Source: Saccharicrinis sp965230625
GTDB taxonomy: Bacteria; Bacteroidota; Bacteroidia; Bacteroidales; Marinilabiliaceae
Length of the DNA stretch: 64,000 bases
Assembly (NCBI GenBank): GCA_965230625.1
Contig: CBDDLL010000001.1
Coordinates: forward strand, 4,650,001-4,714,000
Direction of reading: 5' to 3'
The notes below the pieces were generated by a model. The model was not told the DNA's origin and searched no databases. It saw nothing but the letters and a program-made list of their open reading frames with translations. This document shows positions 18,901 to 26,939 of the stretch, piece after piece. Each line of letters starts with the position of its first letter. Within the stretch, counting starts at the first letter, position 1. Position numbers and translations under genes: made by a program.

Positions 18901-19272
18901 TTATCCAATGCAAACTCCGCTATTTGGGTATTTCTTTGCAATACGAATTGCATCAAGAGCGTTATCAAGCCTGAATTGTAATGATTCAATTTTTACATTT
19001 AGTTCATCTGCAACATAGGATATATTATTCTTAATCAATTCAATTTCATTAAATAACTGTTCAATTTCCTCATTCTCTGCATAAATATCCTGATGTTTCA
19101 GTGAATTTAAAAGTTTGCAATTGAGCTTTCCCAAACAAGCAGATCCCCAAATAGTTAGCCGCCACACTTCTAATCCAAATATATCATTAAACGGCTCGTT
19201 TGGCTGTTCTTCAATATCAATTAAACTTCCGGTTTGTTCATTTCTTCGATACGGGTACACAATTAAACTCAT
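18901..19272 (-). CDS. Hypothetical protein, immunity-like
   Basis: This is a 123-residue cytosolic protein of unknown function. The first half is mixed (MSLIVYPYRRNEQTGSLIDI, then a Trp-containing strand EVWRLTIWG). The second half is helical and acidic, with an amphipathic stretch (EEIEQLFNEIELIKNNISYV), and ends at a small Gly/Cys tail. It is the first gene of the long minus-strand array that runs to about 55.6 kb. It has no targeting signal and no recognisable motif; an immunity role is suggested only by size and setting. Confidence 0.5.
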   Translation of the reverse strand: MSLIVYPYRRNEQTGSLIDIEEQPNEPFNDIFGLEVWRLTIWGSACLGKLNCKLLNSLKHQDIYAENEEIEQLFNEIELIKNNISYVADELNVKIESLQFRLDNALDAIRIAKKYPNSGVCIG

Positions 19273-19328
19273 CTGCTATAATGTTTTTTCAGATTCTGAA
19301 TCCTGTATTTTATTCCTTTAATTTTCAC

Positions 19329-19817
19329 TTATAAAAGTTTTCCAATCCGTTGGATTTCATCACTTAAATTTGATTCGGAATTTTCCACAAGAGAATAGCC
19401 TTCTGCAACAATTTCAAAACAAGTATCATGAAAGAAAAATATAAAATGTTCATATTTATCAAAACGCTTGTCGTTATGAGAAGGATGAACAGAATTCATC
19501 TTTTTAAGTTCACTTATCCACTCAGAATCCACCACTTTTTGAATTGAATATGGTTCAAGTCCTAATTTGTAAAGCGGATGTGCTTCAATTGCTTCATCAT
19601 TAGGGTATCCAAATTTATACTGAATAAACCGGTCGAATTTTACAGTTACAATTCCTTCATCCTTTTCTGTTCGTAAATGAACTGTTTTCCCGTCCCAATC
19701 TGGAATACGATTACGAACATAAAAAATTAAATAAAGGTTGTATTCATTCGACAATATAGTAGGCATTGGTGCCCCGATATCAATTTCAAATTTCTCTTTT
19801 ATTTGTTCTATTTTCAT
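19329..19817 (-). CDS. Hypothetical protein, paralogue of 47844-48290
   Basis: This is a 162-residue acidic protein. The central and C-terminal parts contain SEWISELKKMNSVHPSH followed by YEHFIFFFHDTCFEIVAEGY. The protein at 47844-48290 has the matching arrangement SSWLNDVFNLRNKYY and YKHFLVKGHDNYFEIIAQDY, so both belong to one small family with an H-x-F...HD...FEI(V/I)A core. No function is known; the setting suggests an immunity protein. An IS5-family element is inserted only 21 bases upstream of its start codon, so its native promoter has probably been separated from it. Confidence 0.6.
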   Translation of the reverse strand: MKIEQIKEKFEIDIGAPMPTILSNEYNLYLIFYVRNRIPDWDGKTVHLRTEKDEGIVTVKFDRFIQYKFGYPNDEAIEAHPLYKLGLEPYSIQKVVDSEWISELKKMNSVHPSHNDKRFDKYEHFIFFFHDTCFEIVAEGYSLVENSESNLSDEIQRIGKLL

Positions 19818-19838
19818 TGTTTTATCATATTTTTCTCT

Positions 19839-20734
19839 GAAGTTGTTTAAAGTCCTAAAATAGAATTAATTAAGCTATTTAAATAATTGATATTCAGATA
19901 GATATTTAGTATATTTAATAAATATTTATCACGTGTTAAGTACTCAAATAATAAAAAAAACATAAACCCATATTTAGCTTTTGGCAATTCATGGGACAAT
20001 ACTAAAGTTAAACTGCACCAAGTTGTCAAAGCAATTATATTTCGCCTTAAAACAGGCTGTCAATGGCGTGAGATACCGATAAAACAATTTTTTAGTGTTA
20101 AGTACAGTTGGAATAGCGTTTATGCCCATTACCGTAAATGGTGTAAAGATGGTAGTTGGAGCAAGCTATGGCAAGTACTACTCAAAAAATATAAATCATT
20201 ACTCGATATGTCATCTGTTCAGCTAGACGGAACACATACACCTGCCAAACGTGGCGGTGAAGCAGTTGCTTACCAGGGAAGAAAAAAGTGCAAGACAAGC
20301 AATATGCTTATTCTCTCCGATAGTAAGGGTATACCACTTGCTTGTAGTGACCCAATATCTGGGAACCATAATGATGCTTTTGAGCTCACAAAAAACTTTG
20401 ATGGCATGGTTGCATCATTAGAACAGTCAAATATAGGTGTCGATGGACTTTTTCTAAATGCTGATGCTGGTTTTGATACAGTACCATTTAGAAATTGCCT
20501 TTTAAAACATGATATTTTTGACAACATTGATAACAATAAACGCAATGGTAAGAATGACGTTTCACTCTTGGATGAAGCTCTTTACAAAGAGCGTTTTGTC
20601 GTAGAAAGAACCAATGCATGGCTCGATGCTTTCAAGGCTATACTTGTGCGTTTTGAAACCAAAAAGTCGCATTGGAAAGCTCTGAACATCATTGCTTTTT
20701 GCATTATCCTTCTTAGACAACTTTAAACAACTTC
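19839..20734 (+). mobile_element. IS5-family insertion sequence, 896 bp
   Basis: The element is bounded by perfect 15-bp inverted repeats, GAAGTTGTTTAAAGT at 19839-19853 and its reverse complement at 20720-20734. A 3-bp direct repeat TCT flanks it (19836-19838 and 20735-20737), consistent with a target-site duplication. It carries one transposase frame on the plus strand, opposite to the surrounding genes. It is inserted between the starts of the genes at 19329-19817 and 20754-21284. Confidence 0.8.
19902..20726 (+). pseudogene. IS5-family DDE transposase, start codon lost
   Basis: The frame is open from a TAG at 19899-19901 to the TAA at 20724-20726. The translation is a recognisable IS5-group transposase: a helix-turn-helix-like N-terminus (HQVVKAIIFRLKTGCQWREI), first Asp in SVQLDGTHTPAKRGG, second Asp in LFLNADAGFD, and Glu in the ERFVVERTNAWLDAFKAI block. 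There is no ATG, GTG or TTG at the expected N-terminus. The first in-frame ATG (20208) would remove the DNA-binding part and much of the fold. The element is therefore likely inactive, or it uses an unusual start. The terminal repeats remain intact, so it could still be mobilised in trans. Confidence 0.75.
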
Positions 20735-20753
20735 TCTAATAAAAAAACTACAA

Positions 20754-21284
20754 TCAAGTATCTGCAATTCCGCTAACAGCAGCTACTTTATTTTTCTCTA
20801 ATTTAACTTCAAGACCATGTTCTGCATCAAGATCATATCCAATTGAAATCTTTATGGTTTCTTTCTCTATTATTCTGAAGTGCAAAATATCCCTCATATA
20901 CTCAAAATGTTTTTCTTTAGTATTAATATTAAGAGATTCATGTAGCTCACCATTTTGTTTCTTTTGTACTTTCGAATTCTCAAACAGAACTTCAAATGGC
21001 TTTTCGTAATACTTAGCATATATTCTCTGATAATAATCAAAAGCAGATTGTTGAATACCGATAATTACACTATCAATAGAACTCAAAAAAGCTTTTAATG
21101 TTTGCTCAAATTCGTCTAACTGTTGCTCGGTAGGAACAAGAGATACTTCCTCACCATCTTCATCAAATTCTTCTCCAAGAAACACATCTACTTCCTTATC
21201 AAAATAAGGTATTTTTATTTTATACTCAGAAGAAAATCCGTCCCAATTCATTTCTACTTTTCCGAAATAACTATGTACTGTCAT
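20754..21284 (-). CDS. DUF6985-like hypothetical protein
   Basis: This is a 176-residue acidic soluble protein. The N-terminus (MTVHSYFGKVEMNWDGF) and the C-terminal strand block with ISIGYDLDAEHGLEVKLE fit the pattern of the DUF6985 family, whose members occur near polymorphic-toxin immunity genes. That family call is from memory of the pattern and is tentative. The middle is a long helix-rich region (EQQLDEFEQTLKAFLSSIDS). The stop lies 19 bases beyond the right end of the IS5 element, so the gene itself is intact. The downstream transcript toward 19329 is interrupted by the insertion. Confidence 0.55.
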   Translation of the reverse strand: MTVHSYFGKVEMNWDGFSSEYKIKIPYFDKEVDVFLGEEFDEDGEEVSLVPTEQQLDEFEQTLKAFLSSIDSVIIGIQQSAFDYYQRIYAKYYEKPFEVLFENSKVQKKQNGELHESLNINTKEKHFEYMRDILHFRIIEKETIKISIGYDLDAEHGLEVKLEKNKVAAVSGIADT

Positions 21285-21403
21285 ATTTTATGTTTTACAA
21301 TTCAAGACTATAAACAATCATGCATTTTCCTGCGCACACTTTAATCGTATTCTATATTTTAAGATTAAAATTCATTTGATATAAATACTTATTGTCTTCT
21401 CAA

Positions 21404-22423
21404 TCAAAAATTTTCATACAGTCTATCTATTTGTTTTTTTGTTATTTTATCAATATAATAAGTCTTTTTGTTAGTTTTTCCGTTCGGGAAAAACCTCTCC
21501 AATATAATCGACTTAGGATAGTTAAATTCATCATTTACAAGTCGTTTCATTAAAATAAATGTATCGCCTTTGGCGACATAAGCTTCTTGTTTGTGCCAAC
21601 AACACCCGGATTTAGCATAGCTTATAATCCTTTTTTTAGCTTTATCTACTTTCATACCCATGCAGGCAGCCAAATATTCCAACTGTTGATTGTAAATAAA
21701 TTTGTTGAGTTTTTTATCGTAGATGTAATAACAATAAGTAGGCGTGCCATATCCCCCATTATTGCCGTTATAAAAATATAAATCGTTTATATTGTCAAAA
21801 TTATAATCGGTATCGTAACCAAAATAAAGAAAAGGACTGAACCAGAACCTATCGGAAGTAATAGTTTGAATTACTTCTTTTGTTGATTTGTCTTTTATTA
21901 CAACAGTTGTATTTCCATAATTTGTGTATTCATTCCAATCGTTTACCTCAATTTCGAACAGGTAATTACCAATAACGGTATCTCCTTTTAATGTAATCAA
22001 CTTAGGAAATAACACCTCGTTAATTTTATTATGAAATATTTCAGCATCAATTTGCTTTAGAAAACTCTTGGAGTTATCATACTCAGAGGCTATCTCTATG
22101 TCTCCCGCAGAATCCATTCTTCCTTTTTCAATGTGTAAGTTGTTTAAATACCACTTTAATTTATTGTTCTTAATCCACCCATGCACTTTTGCAGTATCTA
22201 TCGTCTCATGGTATTTTGATACTGTTACCCTATGCCCATATATGTAGTCAATATTAAAGTTGAATTCATATAGATTTTCATGAAATGAAGGGCCTGGGAA
22301 TTCCTGGTAATACCGGGTTTTTAATAATTTACCCTTTTTAAATGTCTTATCCTTGCTATTTGAAGTACAACCTGCAATGAACAGTACACATACGATCATT
22401 CTCAAAATTAGACTCTTATTCAT
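21404..22423 (-). CDS. Lipoprotein of unknown function
   Basis: This is a 339-residue lipoprotein (MNKSLILRMIVCVLFIAGC, Cys19). A beta-rich mature domain contains a segment describing a state value (FGYDTDYNFDNINDLYFYNGNNGG), similar to the Asp/Asn-rich D-x-D-x-N loops found in VCBS/FG-GAP-like proteins that bind calcium. A pair of adjacent Cys (SGCCWHKQEAYVAK) follows. The same sort of phrase occurs in XAC2610-like proteins. No enzyme motif is seen. It is expected in the periplasm or outer membrane, unlike the cytosolic immunity-like neighbours. Confidence 0.6.
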   Translation of the reverse strand: MNKSLILRMIVCVLFIAGCTSNSKDKTFKKGKLLKTRYYQEFPGPSFHENLYEFNFNIDYIYGHRVTVSKYHETIDTAKVHGWIKNNKLKWYLNNLHIEKGRMDSAGDIEIASEYDNSKSFLKQIDAEIFHNKINEVLFPKLITLKGDTVIGNYLFEIEVNDWNEYTNYGNTTVVIKDKSTKEVIQTITSDRFWFSPFLYFGYDTDYNFDNINDLYFYNGNNGGYGTPTYCYYIYDKKLNKFIYNQQLEYLAACMGMKVDKAKKRIISYAKSGCCWHKQEAYVAKGDTFILMKRLVNDEFNYPKSIILERFFPNGKTNKKTYYIDKITKKQIDRLYENF

Positions 22424-22468
22424 ATTTTAAATACAAAAATGTTAGTTTGTAAACATCTTTTTTATTGT

Positions 22469-22654
22469 TTATTGTTTAGAAAACAGATTACGAACCGTAT
22501 GAATACCCACAAATTCTTCTAAATGTCTATTATCAGGCATCATATCAGAATCTACACCAGATTTTATTAAATGAACCTGATTTGCCAAATCTTCGTCAAT
22601 AGATTGATTAAGTTGTTTTGAAGCCAGTTTATCTAAAATTTGTTGGTGTTTCAT
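22469..22654 (-). CDS. Short hypothetical protein
   Basis: This is a 61-residue hydrophilic helical protein (MKHQQILDKLASKQLNQSID, followed by LANQVHLIKSGVDSDM). It shows no membrane segment and no known motif. The frame is uninterrupted, and it lies between a lipoprotein gene and a HEAT-like gene with normal spacing, so it is a credible small gene. The LIKSGVDSD segment faintly recalls an ankyrin turn. It could also be the remnant of a longer protein. Confidence 0.4.
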   Translation of the reverse strand: MKHQQILDKLASKQLNQSIDEDLANQVHLIKSGVDSDMMPDNRHLEEFVGIHTVRNLFSKQ

Positions 22655-22686
22655 TGTTATCTTTTTATTACTTATTGATATTGTGT

Positions 22687-23076
22687 TTAATCTCTATATT
22701 TATTTAGTTTTGTTTTCATTTTATTGGTCAAAGCCTCTATTTCGTTAAAGTTCAAATTGCCGTAATCAATTTCAAAATAACTTATATTGTTTAATATTGC
22801 ATAGGTTGCTTTTCGTACAAATTCATTTTCAAAATCAGATTCTATTTCTATTAAAAAATCAATGATTTCGAAAATTAACGGATAGTAAGTGCCACAATGG
22901 TCATTTCCAATGCTTGATTGCACATCGTGGCATATGTCTGGATAATGATCTGTTCCATTGATTGAAACCAAGTTCGTAATTGAAGTCTTAGCCTGTTCTG
23001 GCGAATATTCATTTGGAGTGCAATACTTATCCCACTCAATATTTTTGATTCTATTCAGAGCTAATATTTTATCCAT
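22687..23076 (-). CDS. HEAT-like immunity-type protein, short
   Basis: This is a 129-residue acidic protein. The opening (IKNIEWDKYCTPNEYSPEQA) and the later segment HCGTYYPLIFEIIDFLIEIE resemble the WxxY... and HQGTLYPAxxxxVPFLxEL signatures of HEAT-repeat proteins found as immunity proteins in polymorphic-toxin loci. It is shorter than usual for that group, containing roughly two helical repeats, and may be a reduced member. Immediately upstream lies a short intergenic repeat (23097-23180) that recurs upstream of the 31351-31830 gene. Confidence in the fold is moderate; the toxin partner is unknown. Confidence 0.5.
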   Translation of the reverse strand: MDKILALNRIKNIEWDKYCTPNEYSPEQAKTSITNLVSINGTDHYPDICHDVQSSIGNDHCGTYYPLIFEIIDFLIEIESDFENEFVRKATYAILNNISYFEIDYGNLNFNEIEALTNKMKTKLNKYRD

Positions 23077-23096
23077 AATTCACTTTCAATAAATAA

Positions 23097-23180
23097 TGAA
23101 TCATCAATCCTTTTAGAGGCTATCGCAGTATTTGTTTTTCGTGCATGCTGATTTTCAGGATACGACTTTTCATGAATCAT
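23097..23180 (-). repeat. Dispersed intergenic repeat pair, copy A (partner at 31841-31955)
   Basis: The stretch AATCCTTTTAGAGGCTATCG, then CAGTATTTGTTTTTCG and CTGATTTTCAG, recurs at 31841-31955 with few changes. Both copies end in ATGAATCATA and both lie between genes in the same orientation. They may be residual homology from exchange of immunity cassettes or a shared 5' regulatory segment. Confidence 0.5.
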
Positions 23181-23869
23181 AGTTCTTCATCTTCAAACTC
23201 TTCATCATATGAAGTATATGACCAATCAATATTATAATTTTCGAGCAACAAATCGAATTGGTCCTGTTCTTCTGTACCATAAAAAATAGCGGTACAATTT
23301 TCGTTTTCATCGAAACTCAAACTAAGAACCTGATTGAAATTATGTGTATAAACTTTTTGTTGTTCCCAACTAATTTCAGATATTTCTACCCAATTATCTT
23401 TAATATTGTTAACTAATTCAAAATTAACCGACTCAAAACTATTAGCATTATACTTAAGACCTCCAAGTGTTCCATTGTAAATGGCCATTAACAAAAAAAA
23501 GTCTTCTATTGTCTTTCCTTCGATTTGCCAATCAGGATTTTCATTAGTACCATAATTCCCATATACAGGAGGGTTCTCAAGAATCAAATCTTCTTCTTTA
23601 ATTCCCCAATATACAGCAACTTGATTTTCTTCATAAAAAACTAAATACCGATCATTTGAAAAGCCTACTTCGGTAGCAGGTTTAAGCAATCTGTTATGAG
23701 AATTGTTAATCCTTTTATTCAGGCCTAAAGTTTGATAATAACTTTTAAATTTTTGCGGTAAGCTTATATTTAATCGCATTTCAAGTTCTTTAAGTTCACT
23801 TTCTGCGTATCCAAAATTTTCGTTTTCAGGCACACTATAAAGCTTCCTTATTTTATCAAATATTGTCAT
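23177..23869 (-). CDS. SMI1/KNR4 (SUKH) family protein
   Basis: This is a 230-residue acidic protein of the SUKH superfamily. The diagnostic N-terminal pattern is clear: an E-x2-L helix (YAESELKELEMRLNISLPQKF) followed by a Tyr-rich YYQTLG and then the NRLLKP-type loop. Later strands include NPDWQIEGKTIEDFFLLMAIYNG. SUKH proteins are widespread immunity proteins against diverse nuclease and deaminase toxins, so a cytosolic immunity role is likely. The C-terminus is strongly acidic. A second SUKH protein is encoded at 41013-41633. Confidence 0.8.
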   Translation of the reverse strand: MTIFDKIRKLYSVPENENFGYAESELKELEMRLNISLPQKFKSYYQTLGLNKRINNSHNRLLKPATEVGFSNDRYLVFYEENQVAVYWGIKEEDLILENPPVYGNYGTNENPDWQIEGKTIEDFFLLMAIYNGTLGGLKYNANSFESVNFELVNNIKDNWVEISEISWEQQKVYTHNFNQVLSLSFDENENCTAIFYGTEEQDQFDLLLENYNIDWSYTSYDEEFEDEEL

Positions 23870-23981
23870 TGACAGATGATTTATAATTTTAATTATCGAC
23901 TACTGTTGCCAGTCGATTTTATTTATTTTAATCACAATAAGCAATTAAACCAGCGCATAAACTAATATACAGAAGTTAAGA

Positions 23982-24401
23982 TTAAACATTATTTTTTTTA
24001 TATCTACACATAACCTCCTTTATTGCTTTTAATTCAGATTGATAGTCATTCATCTTCGAATCATGTTTATTTTTATCTGCTTCATACAATTTGTTTTTCG
24101 TTTCGTTTTTACACCACATAACCATCCGGGCAATCCCGGTTTTTGTGATAATACCGTCTTCATTCTCAAATCGTGGACATTCAAAACAAACAGCATTGGT
24201 CTCATTTCTTAAAACCACCACAACTTTAAGGTCGTCTGCATCTTGCTGCAATCCATATTGAACATAGTGAGTTTGGTCAGAGCAAACTATTTTTACCTGA
24301 ATACCGCAAAACACACCCTGATCATGCTCATCGAATACCCACCATAAATATTCTTTTCCCTCAACAACTACCCTATTTTTGTTTTTCTTGCTTATCGCCA
24401 T
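23982..24401 (-). CDS. Hypothetical protein of the VxGxxYxW family
   Basis: This is a 139-residue protein with a basic start (MAISKKNKNRVVVEGKEYLWWVFDEHD). It shares its first strand pair, (I/V)-x-V-x-G-x-x-Y-x-W, and a C-terminal helix region with the proteins at 35023-35355 (more diverged), 40067-40354 and 45383-45853. Here the C-terminal helix around residues 88-103 is followed by an extra charged tail (KNKHDSKMNDYQSELK). No enzymatic motif is seen. The repeated occurrence of this fold in one island suggests a family of immunity or accessory proteins. The gene starts only six bases from the lipoprotein gene stop at 24408. Confidence 0.55.
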   Translation of the reverse strand: MAISKKNKNRVVVEGKEYLWWVFDEHDQGVFCGIQVKIVCSDQTHYVQYGLQQDADDLKVVVVLRNETNAVCFECPRFENEDGIITKTGIARMVMWCKNETKNKLYEADKNKHDSKMNDYQSELKAIKEVMCRYKKNNV

Positions 24402-24407
24402 TACCTT

Positions 24408-24929
24408 TTAATATAAATCAAAGTCAAAGAAATAGGCTTTACCATTTTCTTGGTCATACCAATAAAATTTATGATAACCTTCTCCGTTTGTCCAACTATA
24501 TTTATCAAGTTGAGATATTCTTTTTTTGTCCCACCAATCAAAATCATGTTGTAAACCAAATCCATAATCTTCTTCAATTGAATCCTTTTTTAAATTATGA
24601 GTCAGGATTATTTTTTCTGATGTAGTTGAATCACACTTAAAAGCAAACATATAATCGGCATCAATTCCAACAACATCATCAAAGCAGTAAATTTCTGAAA
24701 CATCAGGGGTTATCTCAATTTTTAAGAAGTCCTTAAAACGTTTCTTGTTGTTATCTGTATCTGGTTTGTCATGGTCAAATGGAGGAAAAACTTTATCCAT
24801 TTGTTTAGCAATCATGTGTTTTGCATTTGTTTTAGACTTATTTACAAGCCTTTGGGATTTATTCTTAATCCGACTACATGAAATAGAACATAAAATTATA
24901 CATCCAATTAGTCCGTATTTTATAATCAT
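24408..24929 (-). CDS. Small lipoprotein
   Basis: This is a 173-residue lipoprotein with signal MIIKYGLIGCIILCSISC (Cys18). A basic linker is followed by a compact acidic domain rich in Tyr, Trp and Asp (FDDVVGIDADYMFAFKCD, FDWWDKKRISQLDKYSW). The last part ends in an aromatic strand (GKAYFFDFDLY). I do not recognise the family. It may protect the periplasm, as some immunity proteins to cell-wall or membrane toxins are lipoproteins, but that is inference. It is probably co-transcribed with 23982-24401 and 24955-25341. Confidence 0.55.
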   Translation of the reverse strand: MIIKYGLIGCIILCSISCSRIKNKSQRLVNKSKTNAKHMIAKQMDKVFPPFDHDKPDTDNNKKRFKDFLKIEITPDVSEIYCFDDVVGIDADYMFAFKCDSTTSEKIILTHNLKKDSIEEDYGFGLQHDFDWWDKKRISQLDKYSWTNGEGYHKFYWYDQENGKAYFFDFDLY

Positions 24930-24954
24930 GATAATAATATATTTTGAAGTTGCA

Positions 24955-25341
24955 TCAGGGTTTGCTTTTTAAATGAACATGCGTAGTATCTACTTCATAT
25001 CCATTCTTTTCGAGTTCCTCTGATAAATAATCTGCAATTACTACACTTCTGTGAATTCCACTATGACAACCGATTCCTATTTTATAATTTTCTTTACTAG
25101 TTTCTGCAATTTTCAGATTTACTCGTTTTAATAAACTTTCAATATATTTCTTGTTTTGCTCTGCATCTAAAATTGTTTTTACTACTTTTCTGTCTTTCCC
25201 TGTTGCACCTTTAGGAAGATGACTTTGAGGATTTTTCATTTTGTTCCGCAAATCAATTCTTAGATCACACGCAGGGGGTAAATCATTATGATAGTATTTG
25301 AATCCAAATGAAAATATTTTAATATTAAGTGTTGTCCTCAT
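24955..25341 (-). CDS. Stand-alone RapZ C-terminal domain protein
   Basis: This 128-residue protein matches only the C-terminal RNA-binding half of RapZ. It has an opening IFSFGFKY motif, a CDLRIDLRN strand (corresponding to the D-x-R-x-L region), a TGKDRKVVKTIL helix and the signature GCHSGIHRSV (about residues 91-100), which corresponds to GCTGGQHRSV in RapZ. The N-terminal P-loop kinase-like domain of RapZ is absent. In enterobacteria RapZ guides RNase E to a small RNA. A free C-terminal domain in this setting may bind a nucleotide, metabolite or RNA target, but the role is unknown. It starts 34 bases upstream of a broken gene. Confidence 0.8.
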   Translation of the reverse strand: MRTTLNIKIFSFGFKYYHNDLPPACDLRIDLRNKMKNPQSHLPKGATGKDRKVVKTILDAEQNKKYIESLLKRVNLKIAETSKENYKIGIGCHSGIHRSVVIADYLSEELEKNGYEVDTTHVHLKSKP

Positions 25342-25374
25342 TTATTTTTAGTTAAGTTTTAAATTGGCTCAAAA

Positions 25375-25647
25375 CTACTTATTCACATTAACTGCATCAG
25401 TGTAAGCCCTGTCGTTGTTCTCTGTATCAGCAATCCGTACGTAAATATTATCTACTGTATCAAGTTGCCTGATTTATTTAAATTTTGAATGAAAATCTGA
25501 TGGAAATGGTTGATGGGGATAAAGATTCACTCCAATCGAAGCATAATCATTGTTTCCTTCGAAGAAATCCTCAATTGTAACAAGAATTTCATTATCCAGA
25601 TATCCAAGAGATTCTATTTTCTTATATAGTTTTTCTTTTCTATTCAT
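25375..25647 (-). pseudogene. Hypothetical gene broken by an in-frame stop
   Basis: From the ATG at 25647 the frame encodes 57 residues (MNRKEKLYKKIESLGYLDNE, then ILVTIEDFFEGNNDYASIGV, ending SDFHSKFK) up to a TAA at 25474-25476. The same frame then continues for 32 codons to a TAG at 25375-25377 with sensible sequence (IRQLDTVDNIYVRIADTEN). I know the EDFFEGN...SIG...HP pattern from about 90-110 residue proteins in which the second half follows directly. I read this as one gene with a nonsense change, not as two genes. Translation of the first 57 codons may still occur. Confidence 0.6.
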
Positions 25648-25673
25648 ACTTTTGTATATAGTAATAGTAAATA

Positions 25674-26714
25674 TTATCCACTAAAGTTGGAAGGATAAAA
25701 ACTTAGTTCCAAGGATACTACTTCATTATTTTCATCCAAGCCCCAATAAGTAAGAAAGAATGCTTCCTCATATCTGGCACCAGTAATAAAAATATCATTT
25801 TCATAAATTATGGAATGTAATGATGGTATGGTATTTTGACGCCATTTCTTTATTATTTTATCTATATTATAATGTTTTGCACTAGTCAGAGATAAAGCAT
25901 CAAATAATAAAAAAGCCCCGAAATTTTCATTTCTATTGTCTCTACACACAGTATTTGCTTTGGCCCATTTTATCACCTGTTTTTCTGTATTAAACTTTAT
26001 TCGCACAAAGCAATCCTTGTAGGAGGTTTCTATAGGATATATTCCTGGTCGAACTCTTTTCTTCAGGGGTTCAAATTCACAAAAATTCCTTCCATCTTCA
26101 TAACAACCATAACAACCGATAATTCCAGACTTTAGTTGAATATACCCCACTTGTTCTAGTTTTATAGATTGAAACTTGCCTTGAACAAGCTCTTTCCCGT
26201 TGTATTGAAATGGAGCATCATACAGTAGTTCCTCATTTAATACAGGTACATTTATGGACGTCTTATCCATTAACAATTTTAAATTTTTAGGCTTTCTCAA
26301 AAATCTATAAAGTGGAATATTTGCCAGCCATGGCATGGTAATTTCTACAATCAACCAGTTTTCATTTGAACACAATAAGTCATAAGCTACATAGTTACTG
26401 ATCTCATATCTACCATCCCATTGAGTTATAATTTCAGTGTATATGATGGCCGAATTTCCATGTATTTCACGAAATGTAATTTTTTCTGTATCCGGATTGT
26501 GCGTTCGTTCGCCTTCGAAACTTCCTATCGCATGAGTCTGGCCACCTTCAACAAAATGAACTCGTTCGATTTCTTCTATCATACTATCCCATATATCAAA
26601 ATCAAAACGCTCATCAGATTCAGCCATTTTCAATCCTACCGACCAGCATTTGTGCCAATCGGTGATAAAAGAAATTATTCTATCATCAGGGCTTTTTGCT
26701 ATTTTAGAATTCAT
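25674..26714 (-). CDS. NTF2-like plus DUF4241 immunity-type protein
   Basis: This is a 346-residue two-domain soluble protein. Residues of about 1-135 look like an NTF2-fold immunity domain (early DWHKCWSVGLKM helix, then VHFVEGGQTH, IIYTEIITQWDGRYEISNYV and WLIVEITMPW strands). Residues of about 160-346 match DUF4241: a GIYPIETSYKDCFVRIKFNT block, an FGAFLLFDALSL segment, then FITGARYEEAFFLTYWGLDE. DUF4241 proteins are common in toxin-immunity gene sets. The combination of two immunity-type domains in one chain may give protection against two toxins. No signal peptide. Confidence 0.7.
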   Translation of the reverse strand: MNSKIAKSPDDRIISFITDWHKCWSVGLKMAESDERFDFDIWDSMIEEIERVHFVEGGQTHAIGSFEGERTHNPDTEKITFREIHGNSAIIYTEIITQWDGRYEISNYVAYDLLCSNENWLIVEITMPWLANIPLYRFLRKPKNLKLLMDKTSINVPVLNEELLYDAPFQYNGKELVQGKFQSIKLEQVGYIQLKSGIIGCYGCYEDGRNFCEFEPLKKRVRPGIYPIETSYKDCFVRIKFNTEKQVIKWAKANTVCRDNRNENFGAFLLFDALSLTSAKHYNIDKIIKKWRQNTIPSLHSIIYENDIFITGARYEEAFFLTYWGLDENNEVVSLELSFYPSNFSG

Positions 26715-26939
26715 AATCTTATTCCATTTTGTAATCTGTACTTTTCACTTATTATTAATTTATCGAGTTGTTTAATATTGAATTTCTCATATACACTATC
26801 TTTAAAAAAGTAGTGTGTTTCATTAGTTTTCGTTGAGACGATGGATGCTTGCAGGCATTAATTAAGATTTACATCTAACACACCCCCAGTCAATTAACCC
26901 ATACTCTAAGGTTCTTTTCATAATTAATCTTTATTTATT

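Noticed and set aside
20208..20726. A 172-residue transposase starting at the ATG at 20208
   Set aside because: The frame is open and clearly homologous to IS5 transposases for about 100 residues before this ATG, so it is an internal methionine, not the natural start.
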